Source: Acidimicrobilacustris europaeus (GTDB lineage: Bacteria; Actinomycetota; Acidimicrobiia; Acidimicrobiales; Acidimicrobilacustridaceae). Taken from it: DNA of 64,000 nucleotides. The stretch covers positions 806,001 through 870,000 of the forward strand of contig OZ239146.1 in NCBI GenBank assembly GCA_965194515.1. The letters are read 5' to 3'. Below are positions 35,203 to 44,097 of this stretch, piece after piece. Within the stretch, counting starts at the first letter, position 1; every line of letters begins with the position of its first letter. The translations under genes and the position numbers were made by a program. Under the pieces are notes generated by a model that searched no databases, was not told the DNA's origin, and was given only the letters and a program-made list of their open reading frames with translations.

Positions 35203-35394
35203 GGCGTCTAGACTCTGTGCAGGCTGAATGCAGGGTCAGAGGGCCACAGCCTCACAACCGGTTGTCACTGTTTCGACCTCCCTTCCAGAGGTCTCGTTTC
35301 GCCGACCGACCCTGCCACCTTGATCCACAGGTGATCCGCCTGTGATTCACCTCTTGTCCGGGCGTTTGCCTGGACCGCACAGAAAGTGCTCTCT
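35203..35394 (+). promoter_or_regulatory. Structured 5' leader of ahcY, candidate riboswitch or attenuator
   Basis: 192 bases with dense pairing potential. A perfect 8-bp closing pair joins 35230-35237 to 35308-35315. Inside it, 35275-35280 pairs with 35288-35293 (7-nt loop). Downstream, 35326-35331 pairs with 35339-35344, but 35329-35334 can instead pair with 35347-35352, so these two hairpins exclude each other. A GTTT-capped 8-bp stem (35356-35363 with 35368-35375) ends 19 nt before the ATG. The sequence does not match the SAH or SAM riboswitch cores I know. It contains no open reading frame of note. Confidence 0.55.
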
Positions 35395-36858
35395 ATGACT
35401 CTCACCGTTGACCGTTCTGATTCCGGAATCGATTACAAGGTTGCCGACCTCACCCTTGCCGGATTTGGCCGCAAGGAAATGCAACTTGCCGAGCACGAAA
35501 TGCCGGGCCTTATGTCGCTGCGTGCGGAATACGCCGATAGCCAGCCACTCGCCGGCGCACGTATCGCTGGCTCGTTGCACATGACGATCCAGACCGCAGT
35601 CCTGATCGAGACGCTTACCTGCCTCGGCGCCGAAGTCCGATGGGTGAGTTGCAACATCTTCTCCACTCAAGACCACGCTGCTGCGGCAGTTGTTGTCGGA
35701 CCAAACGGGACTCTTGAACGTCCGACTGGCGTTCCGGTCTTTGCGTGGAAGGGTGAAACGCTCGAGGAGTACTGGTGGTGTACCGAGCAGATTCTTCGCT
35801 GGCCCGACGGTGGCGGTCCGAACATGATCCTCGACGATGGTGGCGACGCAACCTTGCTTGTCCATAAGGGCGTCGAATACGAACGCACCGGTGTTGTCCC
35901 CGACACCACAGAGGAAGACTCCGAAGAGTGGGCGATCGTTCTCGACGTACTTCGTCGCACCGTCGCCAATGAACCTGAGTTGTGGCATGGCGTTGCCGCC
36001 GGCATCAAGGGCGTCACCGAAGAAACCACCACTGGTGTTCATCGTCTGTACCAAATGCAAGAAGCCGGCGAGTTGCTGTTCGCTGCGATCAACGTCAACG
36101 ACTCAGTAACAAAGTCGAAGTTCGACAACCTCTACGGATGCCGTCACAGCCTCATCGACGGACTCAACCGAGCCACCGATGTCATGATCGGTGGAAAGGT
36201 CGCACTGGTGTGCGGTTACGGCGACGTCGGGAAGGGTTGCGCAGCGTCATTGCGTGGCCAGGGCGCACGCGTCATCGTCACCGAGATCGACCCCATCTGT
36301 GCGCTACAGGCGGCGATGGAGGGCTATCAGGTCGCTCGTCTTGAAGAAGTACTCGACATCGTCGACATTTATGTGACTGCAACTGGCAACTTCAACATCA
36401 TCACCGCAGAGCACATGGCCAAGATGAAGCATCAGGCCATCGTCAGCAATATCGGCCATTTCGACAATGAAATTGATATGGCTGGCCTCAAGAAGATGAG
36501 CGACGTTCAGCGAGTCGTTATCAAGCCGCAGGTCGACGAATACGTGTTCCCCGATGGCCACTCGGTGATCGTGCTCGCCGAGGGTCGCCTCATGAACCTC
36601 GGTTGCGCCACTGGTCATCCAAGTTTCGTGATGTCCAACAGTTTCTCGAATCAGGTCATCGCCCAGATCGAGCTTTACGGTCACACGGACTTCTACGAAA
36701 AGCGTGTCTACACACTTCCCAAGCATCTCGACGAGAAGGTCGCCATGCTCCATCTCGATGCATTGGGCGTGAAGCTCACCAAGCTCACCGAGGAGCAGGC
36801 GTCGTATCTCGGTCTGCCCGTCACCGGTCCATTCAAGTCGGACCACTACCGGTACTGA
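35395..36858 (+). CDS. ahcY: Adenosylhomocysteinase
   Basis: 487 residues. Hydrolyses S-adenosylhomocysteine to adenosine and homocysteine, with tightly bound NAD. Visible are GLMSLRAEYADSQPLAGARIAGSLHMTIQTAVLIETL, SCNIFSTQDHAAAAV, GVTEETTTGVHRLYQM, the NAD loop VCGYGDVGKGCAASL near residue 271, SNIGHFDNEIDM, and the C-terminal KSDHYRY. The actinobacterial insertion around residues 130-190 (WWCTEQILRWPDGGGPNMILDD region) is present. ATG 35395 is preferred over GTG 35386. A strong terminator follows, so the transcript ends with this gene. Methyltransferase by-product removal is its role. Confidence 0.97.
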   Translation: MTLTVDRSDSGIDYKVADLTLAGFGRKEMQLAEHEMPGLMSLRAEYADSQPLAGARIAGSLHMTIQTAVLIETLTCLGAEVRWVSCNIFSTQDHAAAAVVVGPNGTLERPTGVPVFAWKGETLEEYWWCTEQILRWPDGGGPNMILDDGGDATLLVHKGVEYERTGVVPDTTEEDSEEWAIVLDVLRRTVANEPELWHGVAAGIKGVTEETTTGVHRLYQMQEAGELLFAAINVNDSVTKSKFDNLYGCRHSLIDGLNRATDVMIGGKVALVCGYGDVGKGCAASLRGQGARVIVTEIDPICALQAAMEGYQVARLEEVLDIVDIYVTATGNFNIITAEHMAKMKHQAIVSNIGHFDNEIDMAGLKKMSDVQRVVIKPQVDEYVFPDGHSVIVLAEGRLMNLGCATGHPSFVMSNSFSNQVIAQIELYGHTDFYEKRVYTLPKHLDEKVAMLHLDALGVKLTKLTEEQASYLGLPVTGPFKSDHYRY

Positions 36859-36864
36859 TACCGT

Positions 36865-36913
36865 CCGGCTCGGCTGTCACTGATTGTGGTGGCAGCCGAG
36901 CCGGTTTCGTTTT
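36865..36913 (+). terminator. Rho-independent terminator of ahcY
   Basis: A perfect 12-bp stem (36865-36876 with 36893-36904, 16-nt loop) is followed by TTTCGTTTT. It lies 6 bases after the ahcY stop. Confidence 0.9.
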
Positions 36914-36934
36914 CCACCATCGCAGGGGGTCGTC

Positions 36935-37750
36935 ATGGAGCAGTTGTCGGGGAAAGTTGTCGTCGTCACCGGCGCAGCGAGTGGCATTGGTCTCGCCTTG
37001 GCTAAGAAGTTTGGTGCCGAGGGCATGAAGGTCGTTATGGCGGACATTGAAGTTCCCGCTCTTGAAATTGCAGCGGCATCGCTCCCAGAGTCGGTCGAGA
37101 GAATCACTGTCGTCTGCGATGTCTCGAAGGGCGAACAGATTGATGCGCTTCGTGCGTCGGCAATCGATGCGTTCGGCGCCGTGCACGTTGTTTGCAACAA
37201 CGCCGGTGTCGGTGGTGGCGGTGCAATGTCTGACATGAACATCGACGACTGGAAATGGGTCATCGACGTTGATCTCTGGAGTGTGATCCATGGTGTGCGT
37301 GTGTTCTTGCCGGGACTTCTCGAACAAGGCGAGGGACACATCGTCAACACCGCTTCAGTGGCTGGTTTGTTCTCCGCACCCTTTATGGGGCCGTACAACG
37401 TCGCAAAGTACGGCGTCGTCGCCCTTTCCGAGACGTTATGTAACGAACTTGCGATGCAGCAGTCTGAAGTAGGGGTCTCGGTCCTCTGCCCATCGTGGGT
37501 AAAGACGAAGATCGCGAGTTCGGTGCGCAATAAGCCAGGTGCAACTGCCGAAGAGGCCGATGCTCTCGCCGAATTTGTTCAGCCAATGATCGACGGTGGA
37601 ATTGACCCTGACACTGTCGCCGACCGAGTCGTTGAAGCCGTAAAAGCCAAGCAGTTCTGGATCATCACCCATGACGACACTCCGGGAGCGGTCACGCTGC
37701 GCACTCGGTCAATTCTTGACGGAACGAATCCTCCACAGTTGATGCACTGA
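36935..37750 (+). CDS. Short-chain dehydrogenase/reductase
   Basis: 271-residue classical SDR: VVVTGAASGIGLALAKKFG, cofactor aspartate in MADIEVPA (favouring NAD(H)), NNAGVGGGGAMSDM, a serine in NTASVAGLFS, and the catalytic YNVAKYG pair. ATG 36935 has AGGGGG about 7 nt upstream; earlier in-frame codons fall inside the ahcY terminator. No pathway partner is adjacent, so the substrate is open. Confidence 0.9.
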   Translation: MEQLSGKVVVVTGAASGIGLALAKKFGAEGMKVVMADIEVPALEIAAASLPESVERITVVCDVSKGEQIDALRASAIDAFGAVHVVCNNAGVGGGGAMSDMNIDDWKWVIDVDLWSVIHGVRVFLPGLLEQGEGHIVNTASVAGLFSAPFMGPYNVAKYGVVALSETLCNELAMQQSEVGVSVLCPSWVKTKIASSVRNKPGATAEEADALAEFVQPMIDGGIDPDTVADRVVEAVKAKQFWIITHDDTPGAVTLRTRSILDGTNPPQLMH

Positions 37751-37828
37751 TTTCACTGAACCGGATTCGCTCGCGGGTCGCGCTGCGGAAGAGTTCCTAG
37801 GGCTCATCACATCGACCTGCGAAGTTTT

Positions 37829-37834
37829 TACAGT
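37829..37834 (+). promoter_or_regulatory. -10 box for the comF-like gene
   Basis: TACAGT ends exactly 6 nt before the ATG at 37841. Confidence 0.48.
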
Positions 37835-37840
37835 GCATCG

Positions 37841-38488
37841 ATGCTCTTTCGTTTGCGAGTCTTTGTTGAATCCCTCCTTGTGCCGTGGTTTCCGACCGTA
37901 TGCGCGAGGTGCAACGCCGAAGGCGGCTCGCCCTGTGTTTCGTGCAGTGGGGAGTTCTCGCCGGCCCACGAACTTGGTGACATCAGTGATCTCGACACCG
38001 TGGTCGGACTCGTCGCCTACGACGAGGTGTCACGCCCATTCATCGTCGACCTCAAATATCGAGGTAAATGGGCGACGGCCCGAGCCTTTGCTCCGGCGCT
38101 GGCAATGTTGGTGGACGACTGCATCGGAGGGGAACGACCCGGCCCGGTGCTGACCTGGGCACCAACGACGCCGGATCGGGCTCGCCATCGGGGATTCGAT
38201 CAGGCCGAGGTGATCGCCCGGGAGGTTGGGCGTCATGCCGGTCGGCCTGTGCGCCAACTTCTCGATCGCGAGCCGGGCCTGCAGCAAACCGGTCGGAGCC
38301 GCAGGGAGAGATCGCAGGGCATTTCCTTCCGTCCACGGACCGAGATCAGTGGGGCAGTGATCGTCTTCGATGATGTGGTGACGACGGGGGCGACCTTGAG
38401 CGCAGCCGGCAGAGCCCTTCAGGAAGCAGGCGCAACGGCGGTAGTCGGAGTCGCCCTTGCCGCGACTCCCGGGCCTCCAAAAGGGTGA
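37841..38488 (+). CDS. comF: ComF-family phosphoribosyltransferase-like protein
   Basis: 215 residues. An N-terminal zinc-ribbon-like region (CARCNAEGGSPCVSC) precedes a type I phosphoribosyltransferase domain with LKYRGKWATARAFAP, GFDQAEVIAREVGR and the PRPP loop VIVFDDVVTTGATLSAAG. ComF takes part in DNA uptake in competent bacteria; in actinobacteria it lies beside secA with no shown competence role. The hpf-like gene that often separates comF and secA is missing here. Confidence 0.87.
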   Translation: MLFRLRVFVESLLVPWFPTVCARCNAEGGSPCVSCSGEFSPAHELGDISDLDTVVGLVAYDEVSRPFIVDLKYRGKWATARAFAPALAMLVDDCIGGERPGPVLTWAPTTPDRARHRGFDQAEVIAREVGRHAGRPVRQLLDREPGLQQTGRSRRERSQGISFRPRTEISGAVIVFDDVVTTGATLSAAGRALQEAGATAVVGVALAATPGPPKG

Positions 38489-38574
38489 TGTGGGGGACTG
38501 CAGAAGGTTCTCACCTCCTCCTCACCCTCCTCTGACCGTGCACTCAGGAAGGCATCGGTACACTTGCCAATCTC

Positions 38575-41298
38575 ATGGGCATTCTTGACAAGATTCTGCG
38601 GGCCGGCGAAGGCAAGAAGGTACGAGCGATTGAAGCTCTCGTGCCTGAGATCAATGCCCTCGAGCCCGAAATTGAAAAACTCTCCGACGAGGCATTGGCC
38701 CATCGCACGGTGGCCTTTCGCGAGCAATTAGCCAACGGCGCCGATCTCGAAGACATCATGGTCGAGGCGTTCGCCACGGTGCGCGAGGCAGCCAAGCGTG
38801 AGATCGGACAGCGTCATTACGACGTCCAGATGATGGGCGGAGCTGCCCTGCACTTCGGTTGGGTCGCGGAAATGAAGACCGGTGAAGGAAAGACCCTCGT
38901 GTCAACCCTTCCGGTGTACCTCAATGCTCTTGCTGGCAAGGGCGTGCACGTGGTGACGGTCAACGACTACCTCGCCACCCGAGACTCTGACTGGATGGGA
39001 CGAGTCCATCGCCGCCTTGGGCTCTCGGTGGGTCTCGTCATCCCGGGCATGAACGACCCGGTTGTGAAGCGGGCGCAGTATGCGTGCGATGTCACCTACG
39101 GAACGAACAATGAGTTTGGTTTCGATTACCTGCGCGACAACATGTCCATGAGTCGTGCCGAGCAGGTGCAGCGCGGTCGCTTCTATTGCATCGTCGACGA
39201 AATCGACTCGATCCTCATTGACGAAGCGCGAACTCCACTCATTATCTCTGGCCGCATCGCCGACGCCGCGAAGATCTATTACCAGTTCGCTTCGATTGTC
39301 CGAGGCCTGAAACGCGACGTTCACTACGACGTCGACGAAGAGAAGCGAACAGTTGCTCCCACCGACGAAGGTGTCGAGGCGGTCGAGCGAGCACTTGGCG
39401 TCGACAACATGTACGACGAGGTTTCGCAAAATCTCGTGCACCAATTGCAAGCGGCGTTGCGGGCGAAGGAACTCTTCAAGCGCGACAAGGAGTATGTGGT
39501 CCAACAAGGCCAAGTCAAGATCGTCGACGAATTCACTGGTCGCATCCTTGATGGCCGTCGCTGGTCAGAAGGTCTCCACCAGGCGGTAGAGGCGAAAGAG
39601 GGAGTGAAGATCGAGGAAGAGAATCAAACTCTCGCGACGGTCACTCTGCAGAATTACTTCCGGATGTACGACAAGTTGGCCGGCATGACCGGAACCGCCG
39701 AAACCGAAGCGTCTGAATTTCTCGCGACCTACAACCTTCATGTCGTGCCGATCCCAACCCATCGACCAATGGTTCGTCTCGATAAGGGCGATCTCATTTA
39801 CAAGAGCGAAGACGCAAAATTCAATGCCGTTGTCGATGACATTGCGGAACGAAGCGCTGCGGGACAACCCGTGCTTGTCGGCACAATTTCCGTCGAAAAG
39901 TCCGAGACGCTGTCGCGCTACCTCAACAAGCGTGGAGTCGCTCACGAAATCCTGAATGCAAAACTTCACTTCCGTGAAGCCGACATCGTTGCCCAAGCTG
40001 GTCGTTTGGGCGCAGTCACTGTCGCCACCAATATGGCTGGTCGAGGTGTCGATATTTTGCTGGGTGGAAACGCAGAGGGTTTGGCTGCACGTGACCTCGC
40101 TGCCGAAGGTATCGATCCCGACACCGAAGAAGGCCAGGCTCGACTCGTTGAACTCTTAGCGCTTCATGAGCCAGAGTGTCGCGAAGGCGGAGACAAGGTT
40201 CGCGAACTTGGCGGTCTTTACGTCCTCGGTACCGAGCGTCATGAGAGTCGTCGGATCGATAACCAGTTGCGTGGTCGTTCCGGTCGTCAGGGTGATCCGG
40301 GCGAGAGCCGTTTCTACCTGTCGCTTGAAGACGACCTGATGCGCCTGTTTGCCACCGGGGCAATGAACTGGGTCATGGGCAAAACGCTCGATGACGACGT
40401 ACCGATTGAAGCGAAGATGGTCAGCAAAGCCATCGAGCGTGCGCAGAACACTGTGGAACAACGCAACGCCGAAATCCGTAAAGACGTTCTCAAGTACGAC
40501 GAAGTCATGAACGAGCAGCGCAAGGTCATTTACAAGCGCCGGGATCAAATTCTCGACAATGCCGATCTTCGCGAGGAATCAATTGGGTATCTCGCAGACG
40601 CAATCGACTTGACCATCACAACGTTTTGCGACAGCGACGAACGAGACGAATGGGATCTCCACGGACTTCACTCTGAAGTCGCAGCAATGTGGCCGACTGA
40701 ACTGACAGAAGAAGCACTCCACGCAGCGCTTACAACCGATGATCTCTACGAAACCATCATGAGCGAAGCCACCGTCTATTACGAGCGTCGCGAGGCTGAA
40801 TTTGGCGACGACACGATGCGTGAAGTTGAGCGTCAGGTCATGCTCCGCATCATCGATCAGAAGTGGCGCGAGCATCTCTACGAAATGGATTACCTGCAGG
40901 AGGGAATCAACCTCCGAGCCATGGGGCAGAAGGATCCGCTCATTGAGTGGCAGCGAGAGGGCTACGAGATGTTCGGTTCGATGATGTCTTCTATCGCGAC
41001 CGACTTCGTGACCTACGTGATGCACGCACAGGTAACGGTTACCGAGCAGATCCGCGAGAACGAACCGAAGGTCTCGAACCTGCAGTACACCGCTCCCGTC
41101 GACCCGAGCGAGGCTCCTAGCGGCATGCAGGCTGCTGCACGTGCTCAGGCCGCGGCGGAAGGCCTCGAGGTTCCCTCTGAGGCAATTGAAGAGATCTCCA
41201 ACACGCCAACAGTGAAGAGTGAATGGGACAAGACCCCACGAAATGCTCCTTGCCCCTGTGGTTCGGGCAAGAAGTTCAAGGTCTGTCACGGCGCATGA
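38575..41298 (+). CDS. secA: Preprotein translocase ATPase SecA
   Basis: 907 residues. Drives export of preproteins through SecYEG. Walker A in MKTGEGKTLVSTLP near 103, TYGTNNEFGFDYLRDNM, Walker B CIVDEIDSILIDEARTPLIISG, TNMAGRGVDILLGGN, LRGRSGRQGDPGESRFYLSLEDDLMR, the helical wing and scaffold, and a C-terminal SEC-C zinc motif CPCGSGKKFKVCHG. Length is standard. TACACT lies 10 nt before the ATG. Its stop overlaps the prfB start (ATGA). Confidence 0.98.
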   Translation: MGILDKILRAGEGKKVRAIEALVPEINALEPEIEKLSDEALAHRTVAFREQLANGADLEDIMVEAFATVREAAKREIGQRHYDVQMMGGAALHFGWVAEMKTGEGKTLVSTLPVYLNALAGKGVHVVTVNDYLATRDSDWMGRVHRRLGLSVGLVIPGMNDPVVKRAQYACDVTYGTNNEFGFDYLRDNMSMSRAEQVQRGRFYCIVDEIDSILIDEARTPLIISGRIADAAKIYYQFASIVRGLKRDVHYDVDEEKRTVAPTDEGVEAVERALGVDNMYDEVSQNLVHQLQAALRAKELFKRDKEYVVQQGQVKIVDEFTGRILDGRRWSEGLHQAVEAKEGVKIEEENQTLATVTLQNYFRMYDKLAGMTGTAETEASEFLATYNLHVVPIPTHRPMVRLDKGDLIYKSEDAKFNAVVDDIAERSAAGQPVLVGTISVEKSETLSRYLNKRGVAHEILNAKLHFREADIVAQAGRLGAVTVATNMAGRGVDILLGGNAEGLAARDLAAEGIDPDTEEGQARLVELLALHEPECREGGDKVRELGGLYVLGTERHESRRIDNQLRGRSGRQGDPGESRFYLSLEDDLMRLFATGAMNWVMGKTLDDDVPIEAKMVSKAIERAQNTVEQRNAEIRKDVLKYDEVMNEQRKVIYKRRDQILDNADLREESIGYLADAIDLTITTFCDSDERDEWDLHGLHSEVAAMWPTELTEEALHAALTTDDLYETIMSEATVYYERREAEFGDDTMREVERQVMLRIIDQKWREHLYEMDYLQEGINLRAMGQKDPLIEWQREGYEMFGSMMSSIATDFVTYVMHAQVTVTEQIRENEPKVSNLQYTAPVDPSEAPSGMQAAARAQAAAEGLEVPSEAIEEISNTPTVKSEWDKTPRNAPCPCGSGKKFKVCHGA

Positions 41299-42410
41299 GG
41301 GATTATTCCGACGAACTTACCGACTTGCAACGTCGGATCGGCGAAGCGCGGGTGTACCTGCGTATCGAAGAACTCCTCCTGGCTCGTCCACAGCTTGAGA
41401 CCGAGGCGAGTCGGCCCGATCTTTGGGACGATCCTGATCTTGCTCGGAAGATCAATGGTGAGTTGTCTGCTTGCACCGAAGATCTCGAATTGTTCGACCA
41501 ACTGTCGTCGCGACTCGAAGACGCCGAGACGCTGCATGAGCTCGGGCGCGAAGAACACGATGAATCTGTGGAGGCAGAAGTCGAGGAATCGATGGCCGCG
41601 CTTGTGGCTGACCTCGGCGAACTCGAACTTCGAGCGCTCTTCACCGGCGAGTACGACGACACCAACGCGATCTGTGAAATCCAGTCCGGTGAAGGTGGAG
41701 CCGACGCGCAGGATTGGGCGAACATGCTTCTGCGGATGTTCCTTCGCTGGGCCGAGAAGCGTGGGTTCGATGTTGAGCTCGAGGAAGTCTCTGCTGGCAA
41801 CGAGGCTGGTATTTCTTCCGCAACGTTCTTGGTGAATGGTCGTCACGCCTACGGGCGGCTCCGTTCTGAACACGGCGTACATCGGCTCGTTCGTATCTCG
41901 CCTTTCAACGCGCAGGGGAAACGTCAGACAGCATTTGCGGCCCTCAAGGTCACTCCGTTCCTCGAGGATGTCCCCGACATCGAGATCGACGAGAAGGACC
42001 TTCGTATTGACACCTACCGATCCTCCGGTGCGGGTGGTCAGCATGTGAACGTCACGGACTCCGCCGTCCGCATCACTCACTTGCCCACCGGAGTCGTTAC
42101 CTCATGTCAGAACGAGCGAAGCCAGCACCAGAACAAAGACCGGGCGATGCAGATTCTTCGGGCGAAATTGGCCGAGCGGCAGCGTGAAGAACGCATGGCG
42201 GAACTTTCCAACATTCGCGGCGAGCAACGTTCGGTGGGCTTTGGAAGTCAGATTCGCTCCTACGTGACGCAGCCGTACCAGATGGTGAAGGACCTTCGTT
42301 CGGGATACGAAGTCGGCAATGTCGATGGAGTTTTCGACGGCGACCTCGACGGTTTCATGGAGGCGTACCTTCAATGGGAACGCAGCGGGGCCGACACCGC
42401 CGGCGAATAG
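41295..42410 (+). CDS. prfB: Peptide chain release factor 2
   Basis: 371 residues. Recognises UGA/UAA and triggers peptide release. The SPF tripeptide (RISPFNAQ) marks RF2 rather than RF1, and the catalytic GGQ is near residue 248 in SSGAGGQHVNVTDSAVRITH. The frame is continuous from the ATG at 41295: the in-frame UGA and +1 frameshift that autoregulate prfB in many bacteria are absent. The ATG overlaps the secA TGA. Confidence 0.95.
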   Translation: MRDYSDELTDLQRRIGEARVYLRIEELLLARPQLETEASRPDLWDDPDLARKINGELSACTEDLELFDQLSSRLEDAETLHELGREEHDESVEAEVEESMAALVADLGELELRALFTGEYDDTNAICEIQSGEGGADAQDWANMLLRMFLRWAEKRGFDVELEEVSAGNEAGISSATFLVNGRHAYGRLRSEHGVHRLVRISPFNAQGKRQTAFAALKVTPFLEDVPDIEIDEKDLRIDTYRSSGAGGQHVNVTDSAVRITHLPTGVVTSCQNERSQHQNKDRAMQILRAKLAERQREERMAELSNIRGEQRSVGFGSQIRSYVTQPYQMVKDLRSGYEVGNVDGVFDGDLDGFMEAYLQWERSGADTAGE

Positions 42411-42413
42411 CAC

Positions 42414-44021
42414 TTAGGCGAGAGCCACAAGCTCCAGCGATTCAGCGGAGAAGTAATCCAACTGACCATCGGGCATGAGCAGCACTCGATCGGGTGCGAG
42501 CGCCTCGACGAATTCAACATCGTGGCTCACGATCACCATTGTTCCTGGCCATGCAGCAAGCGCTGTTCCTGTTGCGGTGCGTGACATTGGGTCGAGGTTG
42601 TTGGTGGGCTCGTCGAGCAGAAGGAGATTGTGGTTTCCCGCCACGAGCTGAGCGAGAGCGAGCTTTGTCTTCTCGCCACCGGAGAGCGTTCCGGCATCTT
42701 GAAACACTTTGTCGCCACTGAGCCCGAACATTCCGAGAAGCGCACGGACGCCTTCGTCGCCAAGCTCGGAATCGCGACGCATATGGTCGATCATCGAAAC
42801 GCCTGAATCGATGCCTTCGTGTTCCTGGGCGTAGTACCCGGCAGAAACATTCAGTCCAAGCTCAAATTCTCCGAGGTCGGCATCGGACTTCCCGGCGAGA
42901 ATTTTTAGGAGGCTCGTCTTGCCCGCACCGTTGAGGCCCATGACCAAAAGTCGTTCACCGCGGCCGACATCAAACGAGACATCTGCGAAAACATCATTTG
43001 CGCCGTAGCTCTTCCAGAGTCCATTTGCAGTCAGCACGGTGCGTCCACAACTCGGCGGGGGAGGGAAGCGCAACTCGATGGTCCGCCGTGCTGCTGGACC
43101 TTCAACCTGGTTTGAGCGGATTCGTTCGGCTCGGTTGTCGAGGTTCTTGGCAACGCGTGCGCGCTTTGCCGTCTGGCCGCGCATCGAATCGGCAAGCGTC
43201 GACAGCCGTTTGATTTCACTTTGTTGGCGCTCAGCCATTTTGCTGAGACGCTCTTCATCGCGTTCGCGTGAGACCAGGTACTGGCTATAGGTGCCCCGGT
43301 ACTCAACGATTTCGCCGGTCGCTTCTTCTGCCTCGCGGTCAAGGTGGATCACGCGGGTGATGGCCTCGTCAAGGAGGTCGAGGTCATGGCTAATGACGAG
43401 AAGAGCGCCTCGATACGAGCGCAGGAATGAGAGCAACCAATCACGAGCGTCGGCATCAAGGTGGTTTGTTGGCTCATCGAGGAGGAGTAGATCGCTACCT
43501 GCAAACAGAATGCGAGAAAGTTCGAGTCGTCGGCGCTCTCCACCCGAGAGCGCACCAATAGGTAATTCGAGGCGATCTGATCGCAGCCCAAGGCCGTCAA
43601 CCAGTTTGCGGGCGTCAGATTCGGCTGCGTAGCCACCATCGATCTCGAATCTTTCCTGAGCATTGGTGAACTTTGTGATGTTCTGCTCAGAAGGGTCGAC
43701 TTCCATCGCTTGGCGAAGTGTCTCGAGACGATTCGCGGCGACATCGAATCCTCTGCCCGAAAGCACGTGGGAAATTGCGAGAGTTTCGGGATCGACGGCG
43801 TCTTGACGAGGATCCTGTGAGAGGTAGCCGGTGCCGCCTGAACGCTCGACGGTTCCGCGTTTCGGAGCGTTCTCACCACCCAATGTCCGAAAGAGGGTGG
43901 TCTTGCCGGCTCCGTTTCGCCCGACCAGGCCGACCTTGTCTCCCGCCCTCACCTGGAAGGTGGTGCCATCAACGATGGTCTTCCCCCCGATTTCAACAAC
44001 GAGGTCTCGGACGTTTAACAC
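42414..44021 (-). CDS. ABC-F family ATPase
   Basis: 535 residues, two ATP-binding cassettes and no membrane part. First cassette: VGRNGAGKTTLFRTL, LSGGERRRLELSRILF, LLLDEPTNHLDADARD. Second cassette: MGLNGAGKTSLLKIL, LSGGEKTKLALAQLV, LLLDEPTNNLDPMS. The linker between them is rich in Arg/Lys/Glu (about 245-320). ABC-F proteins act on the ribosome, either in translation control or antibiotic protection; this one belongs to the housekeeping-looking actinobacterial type, but subgroup is not assigned. Start is GTG 44021. It converges on prfB. Confidence 0.9.
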   Translation of the reverse strand: MLNVRDLVVEIGGKTIVDGTTFQVRAGDKVGLVGRNGAGKTTLFRTLGGENAPKRGTVERSGGTGYLSQDPRQDAVDPETLAISHVLSGRGFDVAANRLETLRQAMEVDPSEQNITKFTNAQERFEIDGGYAAESDARKLVDGLGLRSDRLELPIGALSGGERRRLELSRILFAGSDLLLLDEPTNHLDADARDWLLSFLRSYRGALLVISHDLDLLDEAITRVIHLDREAEEATGEIVEYRGTYSQYLVSRERDEERLSKMAERQQSEIKRLSTLADSMRGQTAKRARVAKNLDNRAERIRSNQVEGPAARRTIELRFPPPPSCGRTVLTANGLWKSYGANDVFADVSFDVGRGERLLVMGLNGAGKTSLLKILAGKSDADLGEFELGLNVSAGYYAQEHEGIDSGVSMIDHMRRDSELGDEGVRALLGMFGLSGDKVFQDAGTLSGGEKTKLALAQLVAGNHNLLLLDEPTNNLDPMSRTATGTALAAWPGTMVIVSHDVEFVEALAPDRVLLMPDGQLDYFSAESLELVALA

Positions 44022-44097
44022 CGATCAAGTCAACCACTCCTGCGGGGTGGTGCCGACATCGACCATTTGAGGGCCCTCAGTCGGATCCTGCTGTGCC

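Noticed and set aside
35203..35394. Known SAH or SAM riboswitch
   Set aside because: Position and gene fit, but the conserved core sequences were not found by eye; kept only as a structured leader of unknown class.
41223..41294. Upstream part of prfB in the secA end
   Set aside because: These codons overlap the SEC-C zinc motif of SecA in another frame; the ATGA overlap start is preferred.
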